Assembly (NCBI RefSeq): GCF_964656455.1
Contig: NC_135722.1
Location: 111,544,234-111,608,233, forward strand
Source of the DNA: Halichoerus grypus
Lineage: Eukaryota; Chordata; Mammalia; Carnivora; Phocidae
Length of the DNA stretch: 64,000 nt
Reading direction: 5' to 3'
Position numbers and translations under genes: made by a program. Below, piece after piece: positions 33,003-43,499 of the stretch (position 1 is its first letter; the number at the start of each line of letters is the position of its first letter). The notes beneath the pieces were generated by a model. That model was not told the origin of the DNA, ran no database searches, and saw nothing but the letters and a program-made list of their open reading frames with translations.

Positions 33003-34065
33003 CTTTTGAATTTTCAATAGATGCCAGTAGCGACCGTGATAAAAGGTGTTTAGTTGAGTAGTGAGTAAAGAATCCTTGTTAGAGTTAGTGGGGAAAGTGT
33101 AGGGTTAAGAGGATGGAGGCCCTAGGTCTGTACAGGAGTTTTGAAAACTGCTATCTGGGGGGAGTTTTTTTAAAACCACACTTCCAGTGTCTAACTCTTG
33201 CACCTTTTTCCTACATGAACCTGTTGAAAATACCATAAATGCCCCCTTATCTGACCCTATTGGGACAGTAGCTAATAGTTTGATTAGAAGAATGAATTGA
33301 AGCAGAGACTTATGAAAAATGCCTTACCCATAACTTAACACTTTAAGTTAAAACATAAATTAGGATTGATTCACCAGTATTTTGATTTAGCATCAAGGTT
33401 GTACCTTGAACATATTTAAGATTTGGAGTCACTAATTGGTACCTCAGGTCTTTCTCCTGTCAGCCACACTAAAATACATCATTTTTTATTTACAATATCA
33501 GTTTTGTGCACATAGAATGAGAAGTTAAAAACTCCTCCAAAACAATCTGAGTATAGAATTCTTCTAGATTTTTATGATTTTCCTTCTTTAGAATTGCTTT
33601 ACTCCATCTAATGATAGAGCATTTTTTCTTAATAGACTCATCCTTATCAATTCTTACCAAAGTATCCAAATTACTCTTCATAGAACTGAAAAATCTCACT
33701 TTACATCCCTATTAGTAAACACACATAGCTGGTTTTTATTGAGCTGTTGGAGCAGAAGTGTACATTGGCCACAAGCATTCAGTGTGCTGGGAGCATCAGT
33801 GCATTTGTTTTCCAGACGGCCAACATTGGTTAATCCAGGGGTTAGGGCCAAGGGGGTCAGGTAAGAGTCATTGGATTGCCTTAAAATTGAAGATTTCACA
33901 TACATTAAAGAATGTGAGGATTTGAATTTCTACTGAAAATATCTAACTATGGTTTCATGTATGTAGATTTCTTGTGTTTATGAAAAAAAGCAAAGGTAAT
34001 TAAAAACAACAAAAAAGTAATGATAATAACTTTATTTTTGCCCTCGTGCTTTATAGAGAGACCTG
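33003..34065. other. Unassigned non-coding stretch
   Basis: No recognised repeat or gene. Short minus-strand frames of 69 codons at 33490-33699 and 33696-33905 have no recognisable product. Confidence 0.4.
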
Positions 34066-34527
34066 ACCTAGCACACATACAGAAACGTAAATAAAATATA
34101 CATGTACAGTTTAAATAATAACTGTAGAATGAGCTCCATGTAACCAATGCCAAGGTCAAGGCACACATTGCCAAAACCCAGAAGACCCCCTTCCATGGGC
34201 TTCCTTCCAGTCTGACTCTTGGGATGATCATTTCTTGGTTTTTCTTTGTACAACCTAAGTATTTATCCTTAAACAATATACTGTTTGAAGTTTCTGTAAA
34301 TGGATTGTGCCATTTATATTCTTTTCTTTTTAGCCTAATTTTTCACTTATAATTTTGGGATTCATCAGTGTGGTATGTAGTTCTAGTTCATTCATTTTCA
34401 TTACTGTATGGTATCCCATTGTACTATTATCGGTACATGTGTGGTTTCTAGGTTTGGATCCTTCTCATGCTGCTCTAAGCTTTCCTATGTGCCTGTCTTG
34501 GTGCATGTGTATTTGAGTTGCTGTAAG

Positions 34528-34723
34528 CCCTGTCAACTATGGCAGGCACTAGACAATGACTATGTTTAAATTAATAAGATTAAATGAAATCCAAACCTCA
34601 GTCCCTCAGTTGTGCTAGCCCTGTCTCAAGTATTCAGTAGACACATCTGACTAGTAGCTGTAGTACTGGGCAACACCAATTACAGAATATTTGTCACTCC
34701 AGAAAGTTCTCTTGGACAGCCCT
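34528..34723 (-). mobile_element. hAT-type non-autonomous element nested in L1M
   Basis: 'tcagtccctcagttgtgcta', 'ctgactagtagctgtagtac' and 'cagaaagttctcttggacag' match the reverse of the element at 18662-18873. L1M sequence resumes on both sides. The expected 8-bp hAT duplication is not readable after decay. Confidence 0.6.
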
Positions 34724-34887
34724 TTTCTGGGGTGCGTACCTAGGAGTGGAATTACTGGGACCTGGGATAGATATATCTCCAACCCTAACCAGACAGTGCA
34801 AAACTAGTGGTTATACTAGTTTACATACTAGTTTATATTTCACTCAACAGTATGAGAATCCTGCTCCTAACTATACTTCTACGTTCC

Positions 34888-35244
34888 CGAAAATGGCATT
34901 AATCAGGGCTGCTGTAACAGAATACCATACACGGGGGGCGTAACGATGGAGACGTACTACTTTAGAGTTCTGAAGGGCAGGGTCTGAGATCACCCCTCCC
35001 AGACCTCTCTCCTTGGCTTGTAGACGGCTGTCTCCTCCTTGTGTGCCTGTGTGTGTCTCTAGGTCCAAATATCCCCTTTCTATGAGGACCCCAGTCATCA
35101 CAATTAGAGCCCACCCTGAGGACCACATTTTACCTTGATTACCTTTGTAAAGACTCTGTCTCCAAATAAGGTCACATTCTGAAGTACTGGGGGTTAGCAT
35201 TCAGCATAGATCTGGTGGGGGGCAGAATTGAACCCATAACAAAT
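34888..35244 (-). mobile_element. MLT1-type (ERVL-MaLR) solo LTR
   Basis: The reverse-complement LTR contains 'atcagggctgctgtaacaga', 'tctctccttggcttgtagac', 'gactctgtctccaaataagg' and 'gaattgaacccataacaaa'. It is a lone ancient long terminal repeat with no internal retroviral genes, nested in the L1M. Confidence 0.8.
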
Positions 35245-35441
35245 CCTTTAGATGCCTTAGTATTTGCAAATGTGATGGAAGTTCAGTGGTGTTGCTTTGC
35301 CACTTTATTTCCTTTGATTCTACAGAGGTTGGGCACATTTCTCACACATCGATTGCCCACTGATAAGACCCTTTTTTTATTAAGCGCCTGGTCAAGGTTT
35401 TTTACTCTTCTTCTTTTCTATTAGCCTGCCTATTTTTTTCA

Positions 35442-35639
35442 TTTTTAAAAAAGATTTTATTTATTTATTTGACAGAGAGAGACACCATGAGAGAGGGAAC
35501 ACAAGCAGGGGGAGTGGGAGAGGGAGAAGCAAGCCTCCCGCCGAGCAGGGAGCCCGATGCGGGGCTCCATCCCAGGACCCTGAGATCATGACCTGAGCCG
35601 AAGGCAGACGCTGAACGACTGAGCCACCCAGGGGCTCCT
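35442..35639 (-). mobile_element. Can-SINE, complete, nested in L1M
   Basis: 'aaagattttatttatttatt', the GA-rich block 'agggggagtgggagagggag' and the reverse-complement head are present. An exact 18-bp duplication, GCCTGCCTATTTTTTTCA, lies at 35424-35441 and 35640-35657. The head end reads 'cccaggggctcc' in place of 'cccaggcgcccc'. Confidence 0.96.
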
Positions 35640-35825
35640 GCCTGCCTATTTTTTTCAAATTGCTTTAGAGGAGTTCCTTTACTACGCTGCTTTGTTGGTT
35701 ATGTCTTGCAGTTATATTTTCCTACTCTGTGGTTTGCCCTTTATTTACTTTATTTTAATGAAAATAAGTTCTTAAATATAATGTACATTGTTTAATAAAC
35801 GTTTCCTTTATGGTTGGTACTTTTT

Positions 35826-36006
35826 TTTTAAAGATATATTTATTTGAGAGAGAGAGCATGAGCAGGGGGAGCTGCAGAGGGAGAGGGAGAAGCAAACTCC
35901 CTGCTCAACTTGGAGCCCTACGCAGGGCTCGATCCTGGGACCCTGAGATCATGACCTGAGCTGAAATCAAGTCAGACGCCAACTGACTGAGCCACTCAGG
36001 TGCCCC
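35826..36006 (-). mobile_element. Can-SINE, older copy, nested in L1M
   Basis: The element has diverged core and head sequence ('gctgaaatcaagtcagacgc', 'gagccactcaggtgcccc'). Its duplication TATGGTTGGTACTTTTT / TATGGTTAGTACTTTTT (35809-35825 and 36007-36023) carries one mismatch, consistent with greater age. Confidence 0.93.
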
Positions 36007-36045
36007 TATGGTTAGTACTTTTTGTGTTATTAAGAAACCCTTCCT

Positions 36046-36242
36046 GGGGCGCCTGGGTGGCTCAGTCGTTAAGCGTCTGCCTTCGGCTCAGGTCATGATC
36101 TCAGGGTCCTGGGATCAAGCCCCGCATCGGGCTCCCTGCTCCACGGGAAGCCTGCTTCTCCCTCTCCCACTCCCCCTGCTTGTGTTCCCTCTCTCTCTGT
36201 GTCTGTCACATAAATAAATAAAATCTTTAAAAAAAAAAAAAA
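36046..36242 (+). mobile_element. Can-SINE, complete, nested in L1M
   Basis: The head 'ggggcgcctgggtggctcag', core 'gggatcaagccccgcatcgg', CT-rich region and poly-A are intact. The duplication AAGAAACCCTTCCT is exact at 36032-36045 and about 36243-36256. It lies only 39 bases from the previous SINE, in opposite orientation. Confidence 0.95.
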
Positions 36243-36774
36243 AAGAAACCCTTCCTTACCCAGAGGTTATGACCATTTTTTTCCTATACTCTCTTCTAAA
36301 AGCCTTGTAGTTTTGTTTTTCCTATTTAGGTCAATTTTCTACCTGGGATTGTTTGTGTTAGGTAGGGGTAAAAATTTTTTTAATTAAAAAAAAAAACAAT
36401 ATTCCCAGCATCATTTATTGAAATTTTACTTTTTCTCCAAAAACTTTATCTGTACAAAATTTCCATAGGTCTGTCAATACTACTTTATTCTGTTCTTTTG
36501 GTCTGTTTTTCCACAACTAGGTCAATATTATACTTTCTTTCATACCAAAGCCTTATACTTATTAGTCTTATCTGATAGGGCAGGTCTTTGCAGCTTGCTC
36601 TTTTTCTTTAAGTTTCTCAGCTACACTTGACCCTTTGCATTTCCTGGTTTTTTATAGCCATGTTTTGTCAGACTAAGTTCCCATCTATTCCTAGTTTGGG
36701 AAGAGACTTTTTTTTTTTTAAATCATAAATAGATGTTGAATTTTATCAAACATTTTTTTCCTGCAGTTGCACTT

Positions 36775-36985
36775 GACTTTTTTGAAAATTCACTACTTCC
36801 CAAATGATGTGCTAGATGCTTTATATACATCATATCTAATCTTCAAATCAGTTTTGCAGAGTAAGTAATATTATTGCCATCTTGTAAATAAAAAAAAAAA
36901 AAAAAAAACCCACGAGGTTCAGAAAGGCTAAGTAGCTTGCCCATATTTTTAGGTACTAAGTTGAAAAGCTGGGATTCAAAGTGCG
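36775..36985 (-). mobile_element. MIR SINE carrying an A-run expansion
   Basis: 'tgatgtgctagatgctttat', 'gaggttcagaaaggctaagt' and 'aagctgggattcaaa' fit the reverse-complement MIR from right arm to left arm. An A-run of about 18 at 36891-36908 interrupts the core where the consensus has only a few A or T. Confidence 0.7.
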
Positions 36986-37394
36986 GTGTCTCTGGACACT
37001 TTATTTGCTTATTCATTCATTTATACACGTATTTATGCAATACCTTGTTATCGAGGGGCCTACACGTTCCCTTGAAGTCTCCACCGTTGCTATCTTCATG
37101 TTCTCAGCACGAGTATACAGAATTCTACGATGTGCTGCCAGATCCATCACTTTTCTACTTCCTGGATGAATTCAGATAATCTATCTTTACTTTCTCCTTT
37201 ATTGCTCTCTTCACTGCATGGACCAAGCCGATGGTCACAGGCAAAACAAATAAATGGAGGGACCCTCTATGTGAAAACCAGACAGTACCAGGCATGCCGC
37301 AGGATACACTCCTGCCTGTGTTTAGCACCTGATATGAAAAATACAGTGATCTCAATAGAATTAGGCAAATGGAGAGAGGTAGTGGTTGTGGGAA

Positions 37395-37535
37395 GAAGAA
37401 AGTGATCGTCATCATCAACGTTGAGTGTTGGCGAAACACTCATAATGTGTTAGCTGAGCTCTAGGAAACGTGCTGGGGCTGAGGCTAGATGTGTGTTTGA
37501 TCTTCACCAGGAGACTCTGTGAGAGTTAACAGAGC
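37395..37535 (-). mobile_element. MIR SINE fragment
   Basis: 'ttgagtgttggcgaaacact' and then 'tgatcttcaccaggagactc' plus 'tgtgagagttaac' resemble the reverse-complement right arm and core of MIR. It is diverged. Between 36986 and 37394 I see only a faint L2-like 'attcattcatttatacacg' at 37010. Confidence 0.5.
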
Positions 37536-37539
37536 ATCA

Positions 37540-38140
37540 GACCAGCATTTGAAACACCCAGGCAGACTATTCCATGTGATGTGTCGAGAAAGCTATTTTA
37601 TGGATTATTAGCAGAGGTCGTGTGCCTTGTGAACGTATCGATTTTTTTCTTCAAATATGGCGGCAATATTATGGGCACACATACGTGATGTGGGTGTGAA
37701 TAAACACTAATACAGACCTATTTCTCATTCAGAAGCAAACTCTTATAGGAGTCACCTACCTAAAGGACTAGGTGATCTTCACAAATCAAACCCAACAAAT
37801 TCCCAAGATACGCTGATAGGACAGAGTTTCTACATAAAACAGACTGCTGGTGCTCCCACTCCATTCCTTGAAAAGTTCAAAAAGTATCAAGTAATCTGAA
37901 GACCACTAGGCAAATATCTGCTTTCTATATTACTTTTTGGCACTGGATATTGATGTGTGGGGTTTAGACGAGCTAATAATTTGACTTTCCTTCAAACATT
38001 GCTCATCTTAAGTCTAAACATGTCATTTGTTGAAAATGACTGTGTGTGGTTCATTGGCTATGTGTTCATTGACAACAAGATTTGAACAAAGTAAATTCCC
38101 ACAGCATTTTAAAGGATCTCAATGATTTGGTTGGCATGAA
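37540..38140. other. Unassigned non-coding stretch
   Basis: No recognised feature. Confidence 0.4.
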
Positions 38141-38144
38141 ATCT

Positions 38145-39385
38145 AATTTTTGAAAAAGTTTTATTGAGTTAGAAATTACATACAACAAAATTCACCCTAA
38201 GCATATGGTTCGGTGAGTTTCAGCAAAAGCATGCAGTCATTAATTACCAACAAAATCAGGATATAGAACATTTCATCACTTCAAAATTTCCCTCTTGTCT
38301 CTTGACAGTCACTTACCTCTCTTGACCCATGCCCTTGTAATCACTGACCTATTTTTTGTCCCTCTAATTTTACCTTTTCTAGGATATCATACAAATGGAA
38401 TCACACATACTTTTTGTTTCTGGCTTCTTTAGTTCAACAGAAAATTTTCGAGGTGGATCCATGTTATTGCATGTCTCAATAGTTCGTTAATTTTTATTAT
38501 TGATGAGTAGCATTTCATTGGATGAATCTGCCATAATTTGCTTATTTAATCATCAGTTAATGAGTTGTTTCCAGGTTTTCTTGATTGTGAGTAGAGTTGC
38601 TATGGACATTTGCATATACACACTTATGTTAGTATTTGTGCTCATTTATCTTGGAGTAGGATTGCTGGGTCAGTGGGTACATGTAACCTTAACCTTACAA
38701 GAAACTGCCAAAGTGCTTTTCCAAATGGCTGTACAATTTTGCATTCCCAGCAGCAGTATGTAATTTCCAGGTGCTCCACACTTTTGACAAACTTGGTATT
38801 GTCAGTCTTTTTAATTACCCATTTCATGATTAATTAGGTTGAGCTTTTTTTCATGCACATATTGGCCTTTTGTATATTTACCTTGTTGTAGTGTCTTCTA
38901 AATCTTTTGTCCATTTTTTGGAGAACTTGTCTTACTGAGTTTTTTATATGTTCTGGACACAAGTTCTTTTTTTTTTAAGGATTTTTTATTTTTTTTTGAC
39001 AGAGACACAGCAAGAGAGGGAACACAAACAGGGGGAGTGGGAGAGGGAGAAGCAGGCTTCCCGCTGAGCAGGGAGCCTGATGCAGGGCTCGATCCCAAGA
39101 CTCTGGGATCATGACCTGAGGTGAAGGCAGATGCTTAACCACTGAGCCACCCAGGCGCCCCTGGACACAAGTTCTTGATCACATATTTTTTTGTCAATAT
39201 TTTTTCCCTGTGTGAAGTTTGTCCACTTTCTGAGTGTCTGTAAAAGAGCAGAGGTTTTTAATTTTGATGATGTATAGCTTATCAATTCTTCGATGGTTTC
39301 ATGTTAAGAAATCTTTGTCTAATTTAAAGTCACAAAGATTTTCTCATGTTTTCTTCTAAAGATTTTTCTCTTACATTGTCCATAC
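38145..39385 (-). mobile_element. L1M 3' UTR and ORF2 C-terminal region
   Basis: Reverse-complement L1M runs from 'tattgagttagaaattacat' through 'ccatgttattgcatgtctca', 'aggattgctgggtcagtggg' and 'aagaaatctttgtctaattt'. It is 5'-truncated in ORF2 and split by one SINE. Confidence 0.8.
38969..39160 (-). mobile_element. Can-SINE, complete, nested in L1M
   Basis: The element has poly-T, the GA-rich block 'acagggggagtgggagaggg' and the reverse-complement head 'gagccacccaggcgcccc'. An exact 16-bp duplication, CTGGACACAAGTTCTT, lies at 38953-38968 and 39161-39176. Confidence 0.96.
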
Positions 39386-40756
39386 CATGTCTATACCATG
39401 TGAATCCATGTTCATCTTTTATTTCCTTTTTAAAAGTCATTTGTAATTACACATAAATCACATTCACTAAGCATAAAGCTAGGCTTATATAAGTATAGCT
39501 ATAAAGATTTGTTCAAAATTTGTTTAGACTATTTATTGGCCTCAACAGCAAAGTATTTTTACTTTTTAGTTGACACTATTTTCTCTTCAGTTTTGTTTTG
39601 TGTTTTTCTGAGTAATGTGGCTTTTTAGCACTCATGATACAGAGTGTAAATTTTAGGTAATGAAACACTCACTGAAGGTAAAAATCATGATACAGTCATC
39701 ATTTGGTTTCTGATTGGTTTGGTTTTAAAACTGCTAGTTTTAATAGTGATTATCAGCCAGTTGAAATCAGTATTTATACAAGACAAACTTGCAAAACTAA
39801 CCAACAGAGCTAGATCTGTCCCAGCAGGATATATTTTTAGATTTTCATTTTAGGTCACTGTCTTCATCAGTGGGACCAAATGAAGTGACCAAGTTACATT
39901 TTTTTCAGTCAAGAGGTTTAGTTGGCATCCTACTTATGATTGATTGCAGTGTTAATTTATTACCTATTTATATGAGTGTCACGGACAGATGCCCAACAGA
40001 CCCTGCACTTCTGAGTCTCTATCCCAGCTGATTATGTCCTTGGATTACAGTGGTCAAGACACTAGAGACCAAGACACTAGAGACTGGAGACAAGCAATAA
40101 ACTAAATACAGCTATGGTTCTAATTTCAGTTATTTTAAGACTATCTAGGGATCTGTCTTCTAATAGAGCAACCACCAGCCACTTTACCATTAACATTTTA
40201 GATTTGACATTGCAGATCCCAATCCGAATTGTCCAAAATTTGCCTGCTATTTCCAGATACTTCAGACTTTCAGGCACATTATATATTTTAAGATAATAGA
40301 AACTATAGGGTGGTTCCTGCTTGGAGGAGTTCTGGTTAAAGTCCTTCCTCTTGGCCACTTGAGAACGCATTGTCATCAACAATGCTAAACATGCATGTAT
40401 GTGAACACACTCTGAGCTTTTAGGTCTTAAATTACTGAGAATACTAATAGAGTATTGCTGATTTTCTCCAGCACTGCGTGGCAGTTGGAAGAGGCATCCT
40501 CCAGCCCAACATCTTCCAAGGTGTTTTGCAGTTCTTGGCAAAAGTAGGCATGCGTGGAGCCCTCATCAGAGATGAAGAATTCCCTCATCCTATCCATCCT
40601 TGCAGCCTGCTCCTGTCATTTTTACATAGGGCAACACAGTTAAACAAGAATGAATTTCAGTATACTCCAAGCATGGGTGATAACTGTGAACATTTAACAC
40701 TACATAATCTTGGGAAAATATGCATATGATAAAAAAAATTAAATATATGTATTGTA
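39386..40756. other. Unassigned non-coding stretch
   Basis: No recognised repeat. A 154-codon minus-strand frame at 40077-40541 has no recognisable domain and is overlapped by a plus-strand frame of 60 codons. A small direct duplication ('agacactagagac' twice) lies at about 40057-40085. Confidence 0.4.
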
Positions 40757-40938
40757 GGGGCATCTGGGTGGCTCAGTCGGTTAAGCGTCTGCCTTCAGCT
40801 CAGGTCATGATCTCAGGGTCCTGGGATCGAGCCCCGAGTCAGGCTCCCTGCTCAGCTTCTCCCTCTGCCTCTGCCCCTCCCCCGCTTGTGCTCTCTCGTT
40901 TGCGCTCTCTCTGTCTCAAATAAATGAATAAAATCTTT
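40757..40938 (+). mobile_element. Can-SINE, complete
   Basis: 'ggggcatctgggtggctcag' through 'caaataaatgaataaaatct'. A flanking duplication, AAATATATGTAT, is visible at 40741-40752 and about 40939-40950. The copy lacks part of the usual middle segment and is short. Confidence 0.93.
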
Positions 40939-41689
40939 AAATATATGTATATGTACTGTAAAGAATACCTTGTCTTGCCTTTCCTTCATGTCTTTAAGAA
41001 TAATAAAAATTTAAAAGATAACTGCCCCGAGACCCTAAATCTACTTAGTTCTCAAATTATTCTTTAGACCTTGCACTGTTTTCTGTGTCCGCATCTGCTC
41101 TTAGTCTGCTGATAGCCGCCCCATCTCAGCCAGAGAGTGGAGGCCCCAGGCGGTCTTCTGTGTGTCTACCCCATGGTGCTGCCTCATTTCCACTGCAGAT
41201 AATTGTTTCAACATTTCCTAGAAAATCAGCACTTTTACATGGATGCATTGCTCATTGCTAAGAGGGACTGAAGTTTTGAGTAGTTTTTCATCTTCTTCTT
41301 ATATAACTTCTTCTTATATAACTCACTCAATTCCTTGCTGTATTTTGACATAACTGGAGGCTTTAAAAATGATTTCGTGTTTCAAATCTATAATTAATCA
41401 CAGAACAGAAGTATACGATCCCACTGAAACTTCCAGGATCAGCCGTGAATGGTTGTTGCATTGGCCACCTGCTCGCTTCTCGGGGTAGACGCACCTCATC
41501 TGCAGTGTGGATGTGGCCTCACTTCGCAACACCCCAGATTCATAAGGTGGGTGTCCTGGGACATAGCTCAATACATTTTAAGTAACTTTATAGAGAAACT
41601 TAACACTAAATTTCTTTACGAGAGAAGCTGCCATTTGGTGACTGAAATGTGGCCTAATTTTTAAGAATAATTTTACAAGCAATTTTTCA
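40939..41689. other. Unassigned non-coding stretch
   Basis: No recognised repeat. A 15-bp unit, TTCTTCTTATATAAC, is tandemly duplicated near 41292-41321. Confidence 0.4.
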
Positions 41690-42375
41690 AAAGTGTGGCT
41701 AGATTAGGGCCAGGATTCTGGGAAGATGGTGACAACAGAAGAAGCATCATTCTATTTTTTAAAGGTTTTAAAATTATTTATTTGAGACAGCGAGAACAGG
41801 CAGGAGGGAGGGGGAAGGGGAGGGGGAGAAGCAGGCTTCCCGCTGAGCAGGGAGCCCGATGCGGGGCTCAATCCCAGGACCCCCGGGATCATGACCTGAG
41901 CCGAGGGCAGATGCTTTACAACTGAGCCCCCCAGGTGCCCCCAGAAGCATCCTTTTAAAGGATTCCCAATTATAATTCCCACATATAAACAACCAAGGCA
42001 ACTATTTAGCAAAACCAAAAACTGATGAACCGCATTCACAATAAAACTGGTGATAAAGTATCTCCACAAACCACAGACTGGCAGGCTGATGGGCCACGGC
42101 TAGGGACCAGCGTCTGTCCTGCAGAAGGCACAGGGACACTTGGTGTGGCTGCGAGGAGCTGAGGTGCTCAGGGGCCGGCAGCCTGCGGCTGAGCCTGGGG
42201 CGGTTTGCTCGCTCAGCAGCGCGGTGCAGGGGCTGGCGGGAACTCCCACACGCCGGAGCAGTCCAGACCCCGTGAAATCTCAAAACAGAGGCTTTAGAGC
42301 TGCTTTCTGGGACGAGACCTCACAATGAAGACTGGAGTTAAAACTAAACGTGCTAAAGAGGACAGAGAAGAGAAA
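41690..42375 (+). mobile_element. Possible L1/HAL1 5' region with CpG-dense patch
   Basis: 'ccaggattctgggaagatgg' at 41712 resembles the start of mammalian L1 5' UTRs. The downstream part becomes GC-rich, with about 11 CpG within roughly 140 bases around 42145-42285. It lies upstream of L1M 3' UTR and HAL1-like sequence on the same strand. Assignment is an inference from context and this one motif. Confidence 0.3.
41751..41942 (-). mobile_element. Can-SINE, complete
   Basis: 'aaggttttaaaattatttat', a G-rich block, and the reverse-complement core and head ('gagccccccaggtgcccc'). The flanks share AGAAGCATC (41740-41748 and 41943-41951). It splits the presumed L1 5' region. Confidence 0.93.
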
Positions 42376-42379
42376 GAGC

Positions 42380-42872
42380 GGGTTCAAACAGAGTGGGCGA
42401 GCCATGAAAAGACTTAAATGCATATCACTAAGTGAAAGACGCTGATCCGAAAAGGCTTCAGCCGTCAGCTCCAGGTACGTGACATCTTGGAAAAGACAAA
42501 ACGATGGGGACACTAAAAGGATCAGTGGTTCCCAGAGAGTAGAGGGGAGGGAGGGATGCGCGGAGCACAGAGACTCTCTTGGCCAGTGAAACTGTTGTGT
42601 ATGACCGTGTATTGATGGATGCATGTCGTTATACACTTGTCCAAACTCCTAAGAGGAACCAGAGCAGGCGTGAACTCTAATGTGAACTGGGGTCTCTGGG
42701 GGATAATGATGTGTTGGTGGAGGGTCACCTGGTCTAAGAAAGGCACCCTCGGGTGGAGGGTGTTGATAATAGAAGAGGCCGTCGGTGAGCGGGGCAGGGG
42801 ACCCACAGGAAATCTCTGTACCTTCTGCTCAACATTTCTGTGAACCGAAAACTGCTCTAAATAATAAAGCCC
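42380..42872 (+). mobile_element. L1M (L1MC/MD-type) 3' UTR
   Basis: The sense 3' UTR is clear: 'aaatgcatatcactaagtga', 'agatcagtggttcccag'-like sequence, 'gaaactgttgtgtatgaccg', 'aatctctgtaccttctgctc' and the terminus 'aaactgctctaaataataaa'. It is unusually well preserved for this family. Confidence 0.8.
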
Positions 42873-42889
42873 CTTAGAAGGAAGTGGGT

Positions 42890-43497
42890 GTGTTTGTTTT
42901 CATTAACTACTGTAAAAGATTGCCACAGATTTAGTAGCTTAAAACAACAGAAATATATTATCTCACAGTTTGTAGTTCAGCATTCTGAATGGTCTCAGCC
43001 GGTTCTCTGTCCCGAGTCTGATGCCAGGGTATCAGCCGTCTGGGCTCTTACTGGAAGATTCTAGAAGGATGCACTTCCCTGTCCATTCAGGTCAATGGCA
43101 GGGCTCGGTGCTTGTGGTTGTAGGACCGAGGGCCCCATTTCCTACGCATCTGTTCTGAAGCTTGCTCTCCATCGCTAGAGCCTACAAGCCTTCTCTGGTG
43201 GGTGGCCGTCTTCATCTCCTCATGTGGGTTGAGTCCTACTCACATCTCCTGTCTCTCTCCTCTCTGGTTCTACCTCAACTCCTTCCTCCAGCTGGAGAAG
43301 GTCCTCTGCTTTTAAGGGCTCATGTGACTAGATTGGGTTTACGTGGATAATCTGGGATCTCTCCTTGTGTTTTGTTTTATGGTTGATGAACTTCCTTATA
43401 TCTGCAGAGTCCATTTTGCTACATAACACACCTATTCACAGGTTCCGGGGATTAGGATGCAGACATCTTTGGGGGACCACTCAGCCTCCCCCAGTCT
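42890..43497 (-). mobile_element. MLT1-type (ERVL-MaLR) solo LTR
   Basis: The reverse-complement LTR contains 'gattgccacagatttagtag', 'gggctcatgtgactagattg', 'cacaggttccggggattagg' and 'acatctttgggggaccactc'. No internal retroviral sequence is attached. It belongs to a different subfamily from the one at 34888-35244. Confidence 0.75.
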
Positions 43498-43499
43498 GG

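Larger units (their letters stand above)
34070..36760 (-). mobile_element. L1M 3' region hosting five later insertions
   Basis: Reverse-complement L1M sequence can be followed in pieces: 34070-34527 (3' UTR/ORF2 end), 34726-34885 ('cgtacctaggagtggaatta'), 35250-35440, 35660-35810 ('tactctgtggtttgcccttt'), 36010-36045 and 36250-36760 ('tcttatctgatagggcaggt'). Order and strand are conserved across a hAT element, an MLT1 LTR and three SINEs. The pieces are therefore one old element, repeatedly interrupted. Confidence 0.75.

Noticed and set aside
40077..40541. A 154-codon minus-strand frame.
   Set aside because: No recognisable domain, and overlapped by a plus-strand frame. Conservation data would be needed to reconsider it.
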